Positions 11,011 to 21,898 of a stretch of DNA of 64,000 bases are shown here, piece after piece. The stretch spans positions 8,625,001 to 8,689,000 of the forward strand of contig NC_092673.1 of NCBI RefSeq assembly GCF_964355755.1, in the 5' to 3' direction. Under the pieces are notes generated by a model. It searched no databases and was not told the origin of the DNA. It worked only from the letters and a program-made list of their open reading frames with translations. A program made the position numbers and the translations under genes. Position 1 is the stretch's first letter. Every line of letters begins with the position of its first letter. Source of the DNA: Antedon mediterranea (lineage: Eukaryota > Echinodermata > Crinoidea > Comatulida > Antedonidae).

Positions 11011-11604
11011 AATATTTATGGAATAAAATCACGATATAGTTGTTGAGATTACGTAAAAAATAATGTGTTCCAATGCTTCAATTTTTGGTGACTTTTAACA
11101 TGTCATTATAAACTACATTTGGAATGAAAAAATTAATGTTTCGTTACTATTGCAATTTGTGGTGGGTTTACCTCTAAATATCACTAGATTGACTGGACTA
11201 CAATGACAAGGGAAGTTATAGACAGTTAGCAATCACAAGCGAATAAGCCATCGCTTGTGATTGGTCAATTCACTTGCGTTGCGTTACGTCCTTGCGTTGC
11301 TAGTGGGAACCACGCTTTAAACATGTATTTTGACAGTGTCGGTAAACGTAATACCGATATATAAACACCCGTTTTAAAAATAATTAAACGTGAACACACT
11401 ATCGTCACTAATCACATTGCAACCGTAACAAAATCGGCAACTTTTTAAGCAAATATTTTTTTATTTCAATCTTTGTTTTGAATGGCTTTTGTGAACTTTG
11501 ACATAATGGCATAATTAAATGTTATTCGGAATTATGGAAGCCGTGAAACAGATGATGTGTCGCAGGAAACGATCGATTTATAACCAAAATTTATAGAACG
11601 CTGA

Positions 11605-11760
11605 TGCCTACAGTACAGATAATAAATACTGCAACATTTGGACGCGTAGACTACGTTTCGTACGCGTGGCAACTTCGTAGGTTTCGCGTGGCGTAATCTA
11701 CGCAAGCTAACATGCTACGCGTAGTCTACGCGTAGCCTACGAAGCGAGAGCTAGGATGGG
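11605..11760 (+). repeat. TACGCG-rich inverted repeat, left copy
   Basis: A CAGTACAGATAA...ACTGCAACATTTG block leads into a run of CTACGCGTAG and GCGTGGC words. The whole block returns inverted at about 16235-16370. A related block lies near 50650-50830. CTACGCGTAG is itself palindromic. The pair may mark the ends of an older element of about 4.7 kb that the hAT-like element at 12318-15212 later entered. Confidence 0.6.
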
Positions 11761-13023
11761 AAATCCCAATGTTCAGATTATTGTGTACTGTGCTGCATGC
11801 ACCACACACGGAATTAGTTAATTTGAATACTAGTTTTCATCAAATTTAAAATGCGAGTTAATTACTGTGAAGTAATAATAAATGTATTAATATTAGTATT
11901 AATTACTGTGTGTTGTGTTAAAATGGGACATTTATTGTTATGAAAGAAGAACAAGTGTACATCTACCACCGATCGGACGGCGGTCGTCGTCTGTTTGTGT
12001 GAAATGGCCTCCGACTAGGCCTAGCTAGCTAGCTAAAAAGGTAGGGTTACCGGCGTACCTACCGACAGTTTAATTTTAAAATATGTGGTACGCCTATAGA
12101 TATAGGCCTACTTAGTAGTACTGTATGATAATCCATACTGTGTACAAGCGTTAAATACGATGTACATGGCGTGAAAATGTGAAATAATGTGGTATATAGC
12201 CTAGGTGACAGGATATTTCCTCGATACGACAGTTTTCGCCGTCGTGAAGCTGCCGTTTACCCACGTGTGTGTATCGCGCAGTACTAATCTACTGTTTGAA
12301 CTATGTTTGTTTACTAGCAGGCCCGTATCCAGGGGGGGTGCGTTGGGTGCAGACGCACCCCCCCAAGTCCCAAAAGGTCCACTATTTCCTCGGTTGGTAT
12401 TTTTTCTTGTCTTGTTTAACTAAAGACAATATCATTATATATATACAAAATTTACATTATCAATGGTATACAAACAAAAATATGCTAATATAAAATGAAA
12501 AAATACCGGTAATTAAATTACGGAATCTAAACTGACTACAAACTCGATATAAAACATGCGCAGTCGATCATGTGACGACAAGCAATAGCTTAGCGCTTCA
12601 TGTACGCGGTACGCGGTAAAGTGTTTGCTGGAGAAATACAACTTAACGTCAGGGAACACGTGTACTTTTTGTCGGGGAATATAATATACAGTAAAAAGCG
12701 TTCGCGTTCACTTCGTAGCTAGCTTCAGCGCCTAGAAAACCGCGACGTTTCATTGACCGTGAGAGTACGTCAGAGTGATATTATGCACTTTATATGCATT
12801 CATTATTGCCAGCGATCTAACTTACTACTAAACAATAGCTAGGTACGCACTTGTCTGGCGGTATCCCTTTGTACGAATCGTTCAACGTTGGGTCGAGACG
12901 CGTGATATCAAGTTTCATCCAGGGACCAAAATGTGTAATGTGTTATTTTCCAGGCGAAGTTTACCGACGGTTACGTCGTGTACTGCGTCGACGTACGCTA
13001 CACTACAGCAAAAACGAATTATG

Positions 13024-14140
13024 ACCGTGTTCGTACGGCGATTGAAATACACGTTTATTTGGTTTTTACCCTTGGGGTAAAACCCATACGACGTTCGTAC
13101 GAATAAACAAAGTACCGGTAAGCTGACACGAAACCAATTAAGATCGGAATTCTTAGGTCAAAAAGCGCCCTCTGTGCGTCGACCCATATCAATTGACATG
13201 GCGTGTTGACAAATTCAACTGGATATTGCATGTCGTTTCGCGCGCGAATCGTTCAATTATTATTTTTCAATCGACAACCAGACCTATATATTTATAATAC
13301 ATCGAATACAATTTACTTTTTAAATAAATAATGATCGAAAATCCTGCTAACGTATGTTGTTTGTTGACCACGTGTATTTATCGTGCGAGCCGAACTATTG
13401 TTGTGGAAATTCCATTTAATGTACACGCACTGTACCCCTCTTGTAAAAATCACCACGTGTATTTATCGTGCGAGCCGAACTATTGTTGTGGAAATTCCAT
13501 TTAATGTACACGCACTGTACCCCTCTTGTAAAAATCACCACGTGTATTTATCGTGCGAGCCGAACTATTGTTGTGAAAATTCCATTTAATGTACACGCAC
13601 TGTACCCCTCTTGTAAAAATCACCACGTGTATTCATCGTGCGAGCCGAACTATTGTTGTAAAAATTCCATTTAACACGCACTGTACCCCTCTTATCGTGC
13701 GAGCCGAATGGTCGATGTGGTAATTCACAGACACCAGGCTACCACAATACAGAACTCCCTGCCGTTACATGTACATTATAAGCCACCGATTCGCAAGTTC
13801 AGGTCACCGGAAAAAAACCAACGAGTTGATTATTTATATATAATTTTACAAAACAATAGATATACATTCGCATTAACGAAAAAGAACATTTTAAACAATA
13901 ATTGTTAAACAATCAGAAAGCTTATTTGAGGTCGCGATTTGACATGATCCCGTTAACGCTTGATTAATTATACCCCGAGGCAGCGTGTAATTGGAATGGG
14001 ATTGAAATAACCAGTAAAGTTGGTGGATTTTTCGTCCAGATGGTTTTCTAATTTTTTATAGCCAGAGGCGTAAGTTAATTGCCACACGCGACCTCACAGT
14101 TGGAAGTACACGGTAGTTTCAGTCCCGTCCGAACGGGCCC
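13024..14140. mobile_element. 1.1 kb insertion inside the hAT-like element
   Basis: Compared with the related copy at 40.4-41.3 kb, where the flanking sequences are contiguous (near 40885), this copy is split here. TATG lies on both sides (13020-13023 and 14141-14144), a possible 4 bp target duplication. The ends are weakly inverted (CCGTGTTCGTACGG and, inverted, CCGTTCGGACGG). The insert contains the 85 bp minisatellite at 13368-13700 and no gene. Confidence 0.55.
13368..13700 (+). repeat. Minisatellite, 85 bp unit, about 4 copies
   Basis: CCACGTGTATTTATCGTGCG starts at 13368, 13453, 13538 and 13623, exactly 85 bp apart. The first two copies are almost identical and the last is shortened near 13670. 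Open frames across it exist only because the unit lacks stops in some phases; the array is not a gene. Confidence 0.9.
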
Positions 14141-14828
14141 TATGTTAATTGTTCGTTTGTTCACCAATTTTTTAATTTACAAGTAACCTTCTGTACCGTG
14201 GGGCACCTAAAATAAATTTTTCATCCATTACTAAACAAAAAAACATGCCATTTTCGCTTAGCCAACATTATAGCTATAGTTATTACATTTTCAATATCCT
14301 GTATGTCATGAATTTCTCACCACTCGGAAGTCCAGATGGTACGCATGCATACACCTGGGAGGAATAAACTTTTTTCCCCGACTGAAAAAGGTCTACGCTT
14401 GCGTTTTTTAAGCCTCTAGGCCTGATGTTTCCAAAGTATAAAATGCAATTTTTTGAAGACCTGCAGCTCTAGTTTTAAACATTTTCTTAGCTCAGCCCCA
14501 ACAATAAAGCTGGTCATATTTCGAAGAACAAGAAGTACATTTTCCGGGACCTAACATCTCTATTTTTCAAGCATTTCTTAGCTCAGTCACAACCCATGAT
14601 AGGGACTTATATATTTTTTTTCATGTTTTGAAGTATAATAAGTCCAATTTCCGGGACCTCCAACTCTATTTTTCAAAATTTTCTTTGAACTTTTATTTTT
14701 TAAATTGAAAAATATGGATTGAAACAGTCATCGCGCATCGTTTTTTTGCACGCAGTATTTTATTTATGCATTATAAAAAATGGAAAAAATGGCTACCCTA
14801 AATCTGATTAAAAAGACCTCAAATGACG

Positions 14829-14983
14829 CTAGAACGCGTTGCTTCCGGGGGCTTCGCCCCCTGGACCCACCGGGGGCCCTTGGCGGCCCCTGGCCCTCAG
14901 CCTAGTGATGCTCGCTTCGCTCGCATAGCCCCCTCGTCGGGGAATGTAGCCCCCGCGTCGGGAAGATCCTGGCGCCACCCCTG
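14829..14983 (+). repeat. GC-rich palindromic hAT-type terminus
   Basis: A GC-rich block contains GGGGGCTTCGCCCCC, CTTGGCGGCCCC and CTCGCTTCGCTCGC palindromes. It ends in GGCGCCACCCCTG, which read outward is CAGGGGTGGCGCC, a typical hAT end. An inverted copy of the same block with its neighbouring sequence lies at 21899-22180. A shorter related block lies at 15098-15190, so two related ends sit in tandem here. Confidence 0.65.
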
Positions 14984-15212
14984 CTGAGTTGGCCTCATCA
15001 TGAAAGCGTTAAGTTCTGGTGTCCATCGTTCAACTAGCCCAAGCCACAACAGAGAGTCTTACATCAGTCTTTAGAACGTCAAATAACGCAAATTTTTCCA
15101 GGGCCTTCGGCCCCTGGACCCTGACCGGGGGCCCTTGGCGGCCCCCTGGCCCCCAGCCATTGTTGCTCGCTTCGCTCGCACCCCCCCATTATAAATGCTG
15201 CATACGGGCCTG

Positions 15213-16234
15213 ACTAGGCTATATAATGAACGATGTTTCGTTTTAAAATTGCGTTTAAATGAAATGTTACGCTTATTTAGTACTATGGGATAATATGGAT
15301 TGTTTAAATACTGTAAATGTCAAAATAATAGAATACAAATACGATATTATTTTTGTTCCAACGGAAATCGAGACGGATCACTCCATTCGTAATTCATTCG
15401 CCCAGTGTGTTTATATCCACGTGTTTATGATCCGCGGATGGATACTCTTTCTGAACTGTACTTTTATGTTTTGTTTAACCTTCAATTTAGTGAAGTTCAA
15501 CTTTTATTAAATAAAGTCTTGCATATTTCCTAGCCCTAAAATGTTAATTATAATTTATTTTTATTTATAACTAAAATAACATTTATTTAAATACTACCGT
15601 ATCTAATTTATTATCGCGCATGACTAAAAAAAACCAAAACAACAAGATCAGGCAAGCACATGTTATATGCGTCCTCCGATCCTCCTCTCTGTTGATGACG
15701 ATGTTTTAAACGACCTGTAACTTGACCCTCCACCACCGATCCTCTGCTGCAGGTTGTTGTTACAATAGCTAATAATGGAGTTTGATGTACAGTTACGACA
15801 GTTTCAAGCCTGTATATATATATTTTTTTTAATGAAACATACCGAGTACGTAACTGTATTAATTACTTATAAAAAATTAACTTGTAATTTTAGGCCTACT
15901 ACTAATACTATTACTATGGAAGGTAGTCATAATAACGGCCCGTCATCAATTAATTTTGTACACTACTGCCTGGCCGGCGATGGTGAATGTACAGCAGTCA
16001 GCAGTAGGCCTAGTTAATTTGACTTCGCGTCTGGCCTAGGCTTTGAGCAATTTTAATTGCTATTTTCTTTAGAAAAATTTGAATTTCAAGTATGTTTAAT
16101 AATGATGATGATATTATTGTATTGGCGAAACAATCGTATGATTTCTATTTATTCGAACTTTTCGTAGCCTGCTTAGCCGTCGACGATGTACTGTACTTGT
16201 ACACAGTTGAGTTTGGGGAATTCCCACACACAGT
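15213..16234. other. Unassigned AT-rich stretch
   Basis: No gene or element end was recognised in these ~1 kb. Short open frames occur (for example 15259-15510) but have no recognisable motif, no splice context and no related copy in the window. Confidence 0.4.
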
Positions 16235-16370
16235 TGATCACAACGTAGGCTACGAATGCTACGCGTAGCCTACGCACTACGAATGCTACGCCACGCAACC
16301 GCCACGCACCCGCCACGCGTAGACTACGTTACCTACGCGTGGCAAATGTTGCAGTAGTTTTTATCTGTAC
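16235..16370 (-). repeat. TACGCG-rich inverted repeat, right copy
   Basis: It is the inverse counterpart of 11605-11760: CTACGCGTAG and GCCACGC words followed by CAAATGTTGCAGTAGT and ATCTGTACTGTA. Arms are clearly related but have diverged and differ in the number of short repeats. Confidence 0.6.
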
Positions 16371-16937
16371 TGTATTATCGTTCGTTCTTTTTAGCTCTTT
16401 GTCAAATCATAATTTGAATATATTCTGTCAAATTTGGCCCGGGAAAAGTGCGCCTTCAGAACAAACTTGCGTGTCATTACAAGTGGGAACCGACGACGGA
16501 AGCACGGTCCGTAGACGTGTTCAACACTTTTGCTTTACGTTCGTCATAATGATTCTCGATCGTAAGAGGGGATGCAAAATAGATAGAAGAGTATTTTCTT
16601 ATGTTGCTCGCGTCAATACGATACAGTACATAGCGGCAGGATGTTTTTGTTTAGTGGTTCGTTGGTTAATGAAATATTTATTTTACTTTTTATATTTTTC
16701 TTCTTTACATAGTACTGTCGCTTCACCAACCACACTAACCGATACTGATAATATCATTTTTCCATTATGAATACATTAGAAAAACATTTTTAAACTGGTG
16801 AATAATTAAATCAGCAATAGTTTACTGTAGTATAGGCCTACAATGGGGAAAATGTAAAAGTTTAAAATACTGTACAGCATGACTAAAGGAAAATAAATAT
16901 CTTATTGTATTTAATCATACATTTAGACAACAGGCAA

Positions 16938-17560
16938 ATATTATAGATAATAAATATATTATATATCAACATATTTAAATGAAAAAAAAAAGGATCTCTA
17001 AGTTGTACTCACGCGTATAACATGTTTAAAAACAAGTGTAAAATCTATGATACGGACACTTTTTATATAGGCTCTAAAATTAGCCTAAATATGCCTATCG
17101 CAATCCTTTACTTCTTACAATTTACTTACTGTAGTTTATTTCTATACTTTTCTATACAATTGGCTATGGTTTTAAATTGTAGGCGACGTGTGACATAAAG
17201 TTATCGGAACCGTAGTAATATTATAATTAATATTGCATTCAATTCAATGCTACAGTGTGCGTGTCCTTCTTGTGCGTCCGTCGCCTTGCAAATAGCGCGA
17301 TGTGTTTGTTCGTAAACCATATCACATATTAACTCCATTGGCGAAAACGCGTGAGCTTGTTCATAGATAAAGTCATGTTTTTTGATAACATAACGATTAA
17401 AATCGAAATCTTTTTTTAGAATCTGTAAATTCAAGGTGTTATCACGATTTTGTATGATTTTGATCAGATTTTGTGCACACTACCATTTTGTAGGGTCTTC
17501 GCTTTCGAGGTCTTCGGTCTTCGATCTTCGCTTTCGAGGTCTTCGCTTTCGACACACCCC
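16938..17560 (-). repeat. Right long terminal inverted repeat
   Basis: It is the inverse of 7152-7783 with few differences, ending outward in CTTTCGACACACCCC. The TAGTAG that follows also precedes the left arm. Confidence 0.8.
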
Positions 17561-18029
17561 TAGTAGCTAGTACTACTGGGCGCTACTGCAGTTTCGCACC
17601 ACACTGTTATATCTTCGATTTCTCGCTTAATTTTTTTCTCACACCAACACCATACAATTTTGGGCCATTATGTAACATGTTCCCATGATTTAGCCACCGT
17701 TAATTACCTTTATCATAACAAAAAATGCCTTTCAAAACAGCTCCTTTTTTCGCGAATACTTCGATCGAACTGTGGCCATTTTAGAATCAGAAAATTGCCA
17801 GAAATCAATGTATGTTTTATTTTCTGTTTTTATTTTTAAACTGCAAAGAGTGGTTTTTATAAAGAACCAGCTGTACATATCAAAAGGGCAACGATATGAG
17901 TCCGTACATAAAACATTGATAGGAACCATTAATATAAATATTAATACTAATAATGAAATATTAATTTAAAATTTATTATTTCGCCAGCTGAAAACATTTC
18001 TTGCTTTTCAAAACTAAATAGGCCTATAT

Positions 18030-18858
18030 AGCCCCTTTCTCACAGATGTGCCTGCAATATACCGGTACAGTGCTGGCGTCGTGCCGGTATCGTTACCGGC
18101 ATATACCCATTCTCATCGGACTATCGTGCCGGAAATATAACCGGTATATACCGGCTTTCTGTGAGAAAGGAGTCGGGCATATTCGGCCAATAAAAAGTCT
18201 CTGACAAAATAATTATTGAGGGCGTCCTTTATTGTTATTATTTTTGTCTAGCGATGATATGGCGGCGAATGTTAAGTTACAGATTATTATCTTCCTTTAT
18301 AGCATATTTATGCAATACATGCTATGTACAGTATATTGTGCATATATTATACAGGTATAGCAATTAATTTGCCGTCATCGGCAATCTGTAAAACACCTTA
18401 GAAGGCTGTAGGCCTACAATTTACAAGGCGACGAAAGGTCAGGCACCAACAAACAAAGAGCTATGGCTGGCCTAGCCTAGCGGCCTATATAGATTATGCT
18501 ACAAATTTCTTCTTGTCCCCTTATTTTAAGCAGCTCTCTTATCTCATTATCCCTCCAGTTCGACATTATTATTGTTAATTGAATTGAATAGGCGCCAAAG
18601 TGATACACTTGACTGCGAAAGGTGTCAAAGCCTCGACGGGGAACCCCGGAATATAACGGCAATACGTTCTCACAGAATGCCCGTCTGGCATTGCGGGGAA
18701 TATCCCTAGAATATTACTAGGTCTAAAGCAGGTCATGTCGATGCCGGCATGGTGCCGGCATGATGCCAAGACGACCCGTTCTCACAGAAAACCATACCGG
18801 CATGGTAATGGTATATTCTCGCAATATTCCTGGCACACAACTCTGTGAGAAAGGGGCT
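18030..18858 (-). mobile_element. MITE copy A (AGCCCCTTTCTCACAG ends)
   Basis: An 829 bp element with inverted ends AGCCCCTTTCTCACAG and dense GCCGGCAT / ACCGGTAT palindromes near both ends. A second copy lies inverted at 22758-25465. On the minus strand it carries a short frame resembling the start of a Myb/SANT-like protein. Myb-like proteins accompany PIF/Harbinger transposases, so a deletion derivative of such an element is plausible. No convincing target duplication was found. Confidence 0.72.
18477..18566 (-). pseudogene. Myb/SANT-like N-terminal fragment in MITE A
   Basis: The ATG at 18566 opens a 29-codon frame with WRDNEIRELLKI near its start. This resembles the first helix of Myb/SANT-like (trihelix) DNA-binding domains, where a Trp is followed by an acidic and Leu-rich helix. 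The domain is cut off after one helix, so it cannot function alone. The same start is kept in MITE B at 23051. Confidence 0.5.
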
Positions 18859-19117
18859 TATGTGTAATCGGATTTTATAACACTGCCCTCTATAGTTTCT
18901 ACAATTTTTGGGGTAAATGAAGCATAAATTCTGGCAATTAAGTGATAAATATGGCGAACATTTCGCATGGCGAACATTTCGCAGTGTGTTGACAGCGAGT
19001 TCAGTATTGTTTAAAATGTTTTGAAAAGTATTGTTATTTAAAAAAAATTACTTAGTAAGTGATCGAATCGTATAAACATGTTACATAATATTATGTTGTG
19101 AGTGTAAAAAACGAAGA

Positions 19118-19625
19118 TATCGAAGATATGTTATGCGCGATTTGAACGATTTGCGCAATTTGAAATTGCGCAAAAAAAATCCTTGCGCAATTTGAATTGA
19201 AACATGTGTTTCAAATTGCGCAAGCAACGTATTAAATTGCGCAAGTAATCTGCAAATTGCGCAAGGTTTTTCGACAGATTGTGAAATCATGCACACCCAT
19301 ATTTTTATAGTAATTTCTAAGAATGATTCAAAATTAAAGATAAATATCGCATTTCCTTATTTTAGTAGTGCAAATATTGTTATAAGTTAGCATACCGTCG
19401 AAGAACCGACGAAGGAAAACGAAGCGGTGGTGTTCCACCAGGCCTAGTAGGCATGGCCTAGCCATGTATGGGAAAATTTACAGTTCGTTTTCAAATTGCG
19501 CAAAGGTGTCATATTGCGCAAGAACTATCTTGCGCAATCTTTGCGCAATTTCAAATTGCGCAAGGATTTTTTTGCGCAATTTCAAATTGCGCAAATCGTT
19601 CAAATCGCGCATAACAGATATAACA
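19118..19625. repeat. TTGCGCAA-rich inverted repeats
   Basis: At least a dozen TTGCGCAA or near-identical words occur in two blocks (about 19140-19270 and 19493-19600). The first ~65 bp (from TTATGCGCGATTTGAACG at 19119) is the inverse of the block ending at 19615, so the pair can form a hairpin with a ~370 bp loop. It lies inside the 9 bp-duplication TIR element as part of its subterminal region. Confidence 0.75.
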
Positions 19626-19660
19626 GTGTGGTGCGAAACTGCAGTAGCGCCGTACTACTG

Positions 19661-21898
19661 TACTAGGCTAGGCTAGTAGTAGGCCAAGTACTTACCATTT
19701 CGGCAACTCTGATAATAACAGTACACTTCTTTACTTCTAGCTAGAAGGCTAGCCTACCCTAGTTTATCAGTTTGGCCCGATTGTCGACGTCAAGTTGTTT
19801 TGGGCCTAGGGCTAGCCTATTTCATTTTTTACGTACGTACGTGCTACGTAGCCGGCTAGCACGACGTTTTTATTAAATATAGGCAAAGAATAATAATTCT
19901 TTGGTATAGGGCCTAGGCCTAGTTATGACACGCCATAGGTGCCAAAACTATACAGTAAAGCTTCTAATAATAAATTACAGTACATTCAGTTTATATAGGC
20001 TATAACACCTAAATAAATTCCTGTCATTTGATTGGCGTACAATAGTACTATTTGCACTGGTGTGAAATAGTATGCACTATTAAACGATCGTTTAAAATCT
20101 CTTCGCGTTTGCAAAACATATTTTTTTCTATTGCTTTTGAAATACAACAGCGCCACCTATTTTGTACTTTCGCCGCGAAAAGAATGTCATGACTGGCCTG
20201 CGCGATTATAGTACATTTTAGTCCTGTGTCAATATGGTAAAATCGATCGTGTTTTATTTTGGTACCGAAAAAAATCAACATCCGGTATTAGTATGGAACG
20301 TCGCTATTTTGGTCAATATTTATTACTTGTTATAAGTGATGAATGTTTATTTAGGCCTAATGTATATAATGTTTGTTTTTAATTTATTATACAAATGGCA
20401 AGAAGTTTGTGAATATGTGGTCTTTGAAAATCATTGTTAAAAAAAAAATTAAAATTAAGAAATTAATATAGTTAAAATAGTTTATAATTAGTAATATAGT
20501 ATTTATTACCAATGAGACGTTTTTTCTATGCCTAACTGTACAATACAAGTGGATATACCAGAGTATCATATAAAATTTGATGATGATTTGCTGGTCTCAT
20601 TTATATAACAATAACGAGTGTAATTATCGAATGCAAGTTCAACGATTAGTACAGTGGTGTTCTTCTAAAAACCTTTTTTTTATTGAAATATTGAATTCCG
20701 TAAAATAAAAAATCATTAATGACAGAGGTGTTTAAATTATAGAAAACGTAAAATTCCTTGAAATATATGTTTTTCTGAAGATCTGAAGTGGCATGTAAAT
20801 TATAAGCATTGTGTGAAGAAATCCCGCATATTTTTAGTCGCGTGCAATTCGCCACTCTATAGCTAACTATGTCGATCGGTCGGTAAACACTAACTCAAAT
20901 ATTTGCGCACGCGACTGGAGCCATGTTTTTGGCCTTGTTGTTCTTACGTAGATTGAAGTCGTTCAGAGTTAGTTCTTCCATGATGAGTAAATTGTATTGA
21001 TAAAAAGTTTAACCTTGTCTATTGCTGTCCGGTTTGGTGCAACAGAGGAAGACAAGAGAAAAATATAAAGTAAGACCGCTTCCCGCATCATTGGAGAAGA
21101 GCAAGCTTCGGCTCATATCTACACTCGTAGACTCGTTATCAAAGCCCTCTCCATTGTGTGGCAACGTTTTTGCGCACTAATTTTTTGAAACACGCAAAAT
21201 GGTCTGATTCATGCTCTAAATAATTGATCAGAGCATAATTTTGAGCTTTTTAAATTGTTAACGCGTGATTTCACGCGCATAACCCTGTGTACGCGTTTTT
21301 ATTTTCTAAAATTGTTATTCTTGATTTTAAGTTTGTGTATAGTGAATTTCATTTATAGTTTATAAAATGATTGATAATGTGATTTACAAAATGGCGTATA
21401 ATGACATCACAGATAGGTGATCATGCTGAAAAGCTTATTAGGATTAAGTTAAAATATTTGAAAGATATATGAAATGTTGGTGATGATTGACAGTTAGCTT
21501 TGTAATTGTCTCACAAAATGAACAGAACAGAAAAAAACAAAGAAGAACAATAAAGATCTCATACAATAACAAGCGGTGATCATTTTATTCTAAATGATCA
21601 CTTAATTAAGTTAAATAACATTAATTTCATGGCAGGGGCGGTCGCAGGACTATTTAAAAACTCTACAGGGCTGTAGACACTGAATATGAGCAAGCAAATT
21701 ATTAAATGACACCCCTGATGGCCGCAAATGGTATTCTCGCACGTAAAATTCATGATAAATTGCACCTCTAGTTCGCCGGAAATGTCACTAACTCTATTAT
21801 ATAGTGCGCTAGCCAACAGAGGATTGTAGCCTATTATTCCGCCGGTAATAAAACATACGCGACTAACAACAAATTCATTTTGGATTTTCAGTAAATTA
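19661..21898. other. Unassigned region rich in CCTAGG/AGGCCTA words
   Basis: No coding region was recognised. Bases 19661-19925 are dense in TAGGCCTA and CTAGCC words. ACGTACGTACGTGC occurs near 19831. The rest is AT-rich with scattered short open frames that have no recognisable domain. CAGGGGCGGTCGCAGGA near 21634 looks like a lone hAT-type end. Confidence 0.4.

Larger units (their letters stand above)
8009..11316. mobile_element. Non-autonomous TIR element with TTAA target sites
   Basis: Both ends abut TTAA (8005-8008 and 11317-11320). The terminal inverted repeats start (A)GC(K)TGGTTCCCACTAG, followed by AACGCAAGGACGTAA-like and GCAACGCAAG motifs. Similarity between the arms continues in blocks for about 200 bp, including AGTCCAGTCAATCTA and CCCACCACAAATTGCAATAG. 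TTAA duplication fits piggyBac- or Kolobok-type transposition. The ends do not begin with the typical piggyBac CCC, so Kolobok is an equal candidate. The body holds a LINE fragment, a SINE and a 370 bp tandem duplication. No transposase is present. Confidence 0.7.
12318..15212. mobile_element. hAT-like non-autonomous DNA element
   Basis: The ends are CAGGCCCGTATCCAG on the left and the inverse of CAGGCCCGTATGCAG on the right, differing at one base. ACTAG flanks both sides (12313-12317 and 15213-15217). CAG-type ends suggest hAT, though only 5 bp of the duplication match instead of 8. The body has no transposase. Its segments 12640-13020 and 14160-14700 reappear inverted at about 40895-41270, 40385-40870 and 37290-37412, so this is a multicopy family. 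GC-rich palindromic blocks occur near its right end. Confidence 0.6.
7152..17560. mobile_element. Large element bounded by ~620 bp inverted repeats (10.4 kb with nested insertions)
   Basis: Sequence at 7154-7783 returns inverted at about 16938-17559 with only scattered mismatches. The outer ends are GGGTGTGTCGAAAG-type. TAGTAG flanks both sides (7146-7151 and 17561-17566), a possible 6 bp target duplication, although CTAGTAG words are common locally. No transposase is visible. The interior holds a TTAA-flanked element (8009-11316) and a hAT-like element (12318-15212), so the original core may have been about 4 kb. The superfamily is unknown. Polinton-type elements have long TIRs and 6 bp duplications, but none of their genes is present. 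Confidence 0.65.
17579..19651. mobile_element. TIR element with 9 bp target duplication (Mutator-like candidate)
   Basis: The two ends share 36 bp inverted without a mismatch, beginning GGCGCTACTGCAGTTTCGCA. GTACTACTG is duplicated exactly at 17570-17578 and 19652-19660. A 9 bp duplication is typical of Mutator-like elements. There is no transposase, so it is non-autonomous. It is interrupted by the MITE at 18030-18858 and contains a cluster of TTGCGCAA words near the right end. Confidence 0.7.

Noticed and set aside
13383-13674. Repetitive open frames over the 85 bp minisatellite
   Set aside because: The frame follows the tandem unit without domain content or splice context.
13368-13700. 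CRISPR array
   Set aside because: Units are contiguous 85 bp repeats without unique spacers, and the DNA is eukaryotic.
7152-17560. A Polinton/Maverick element
   Set aside because: Long arms and a possible 6 bp duplication fit, but no polymerase B, retroviral-type integrase, ATPase, protease or capsid frame is present.
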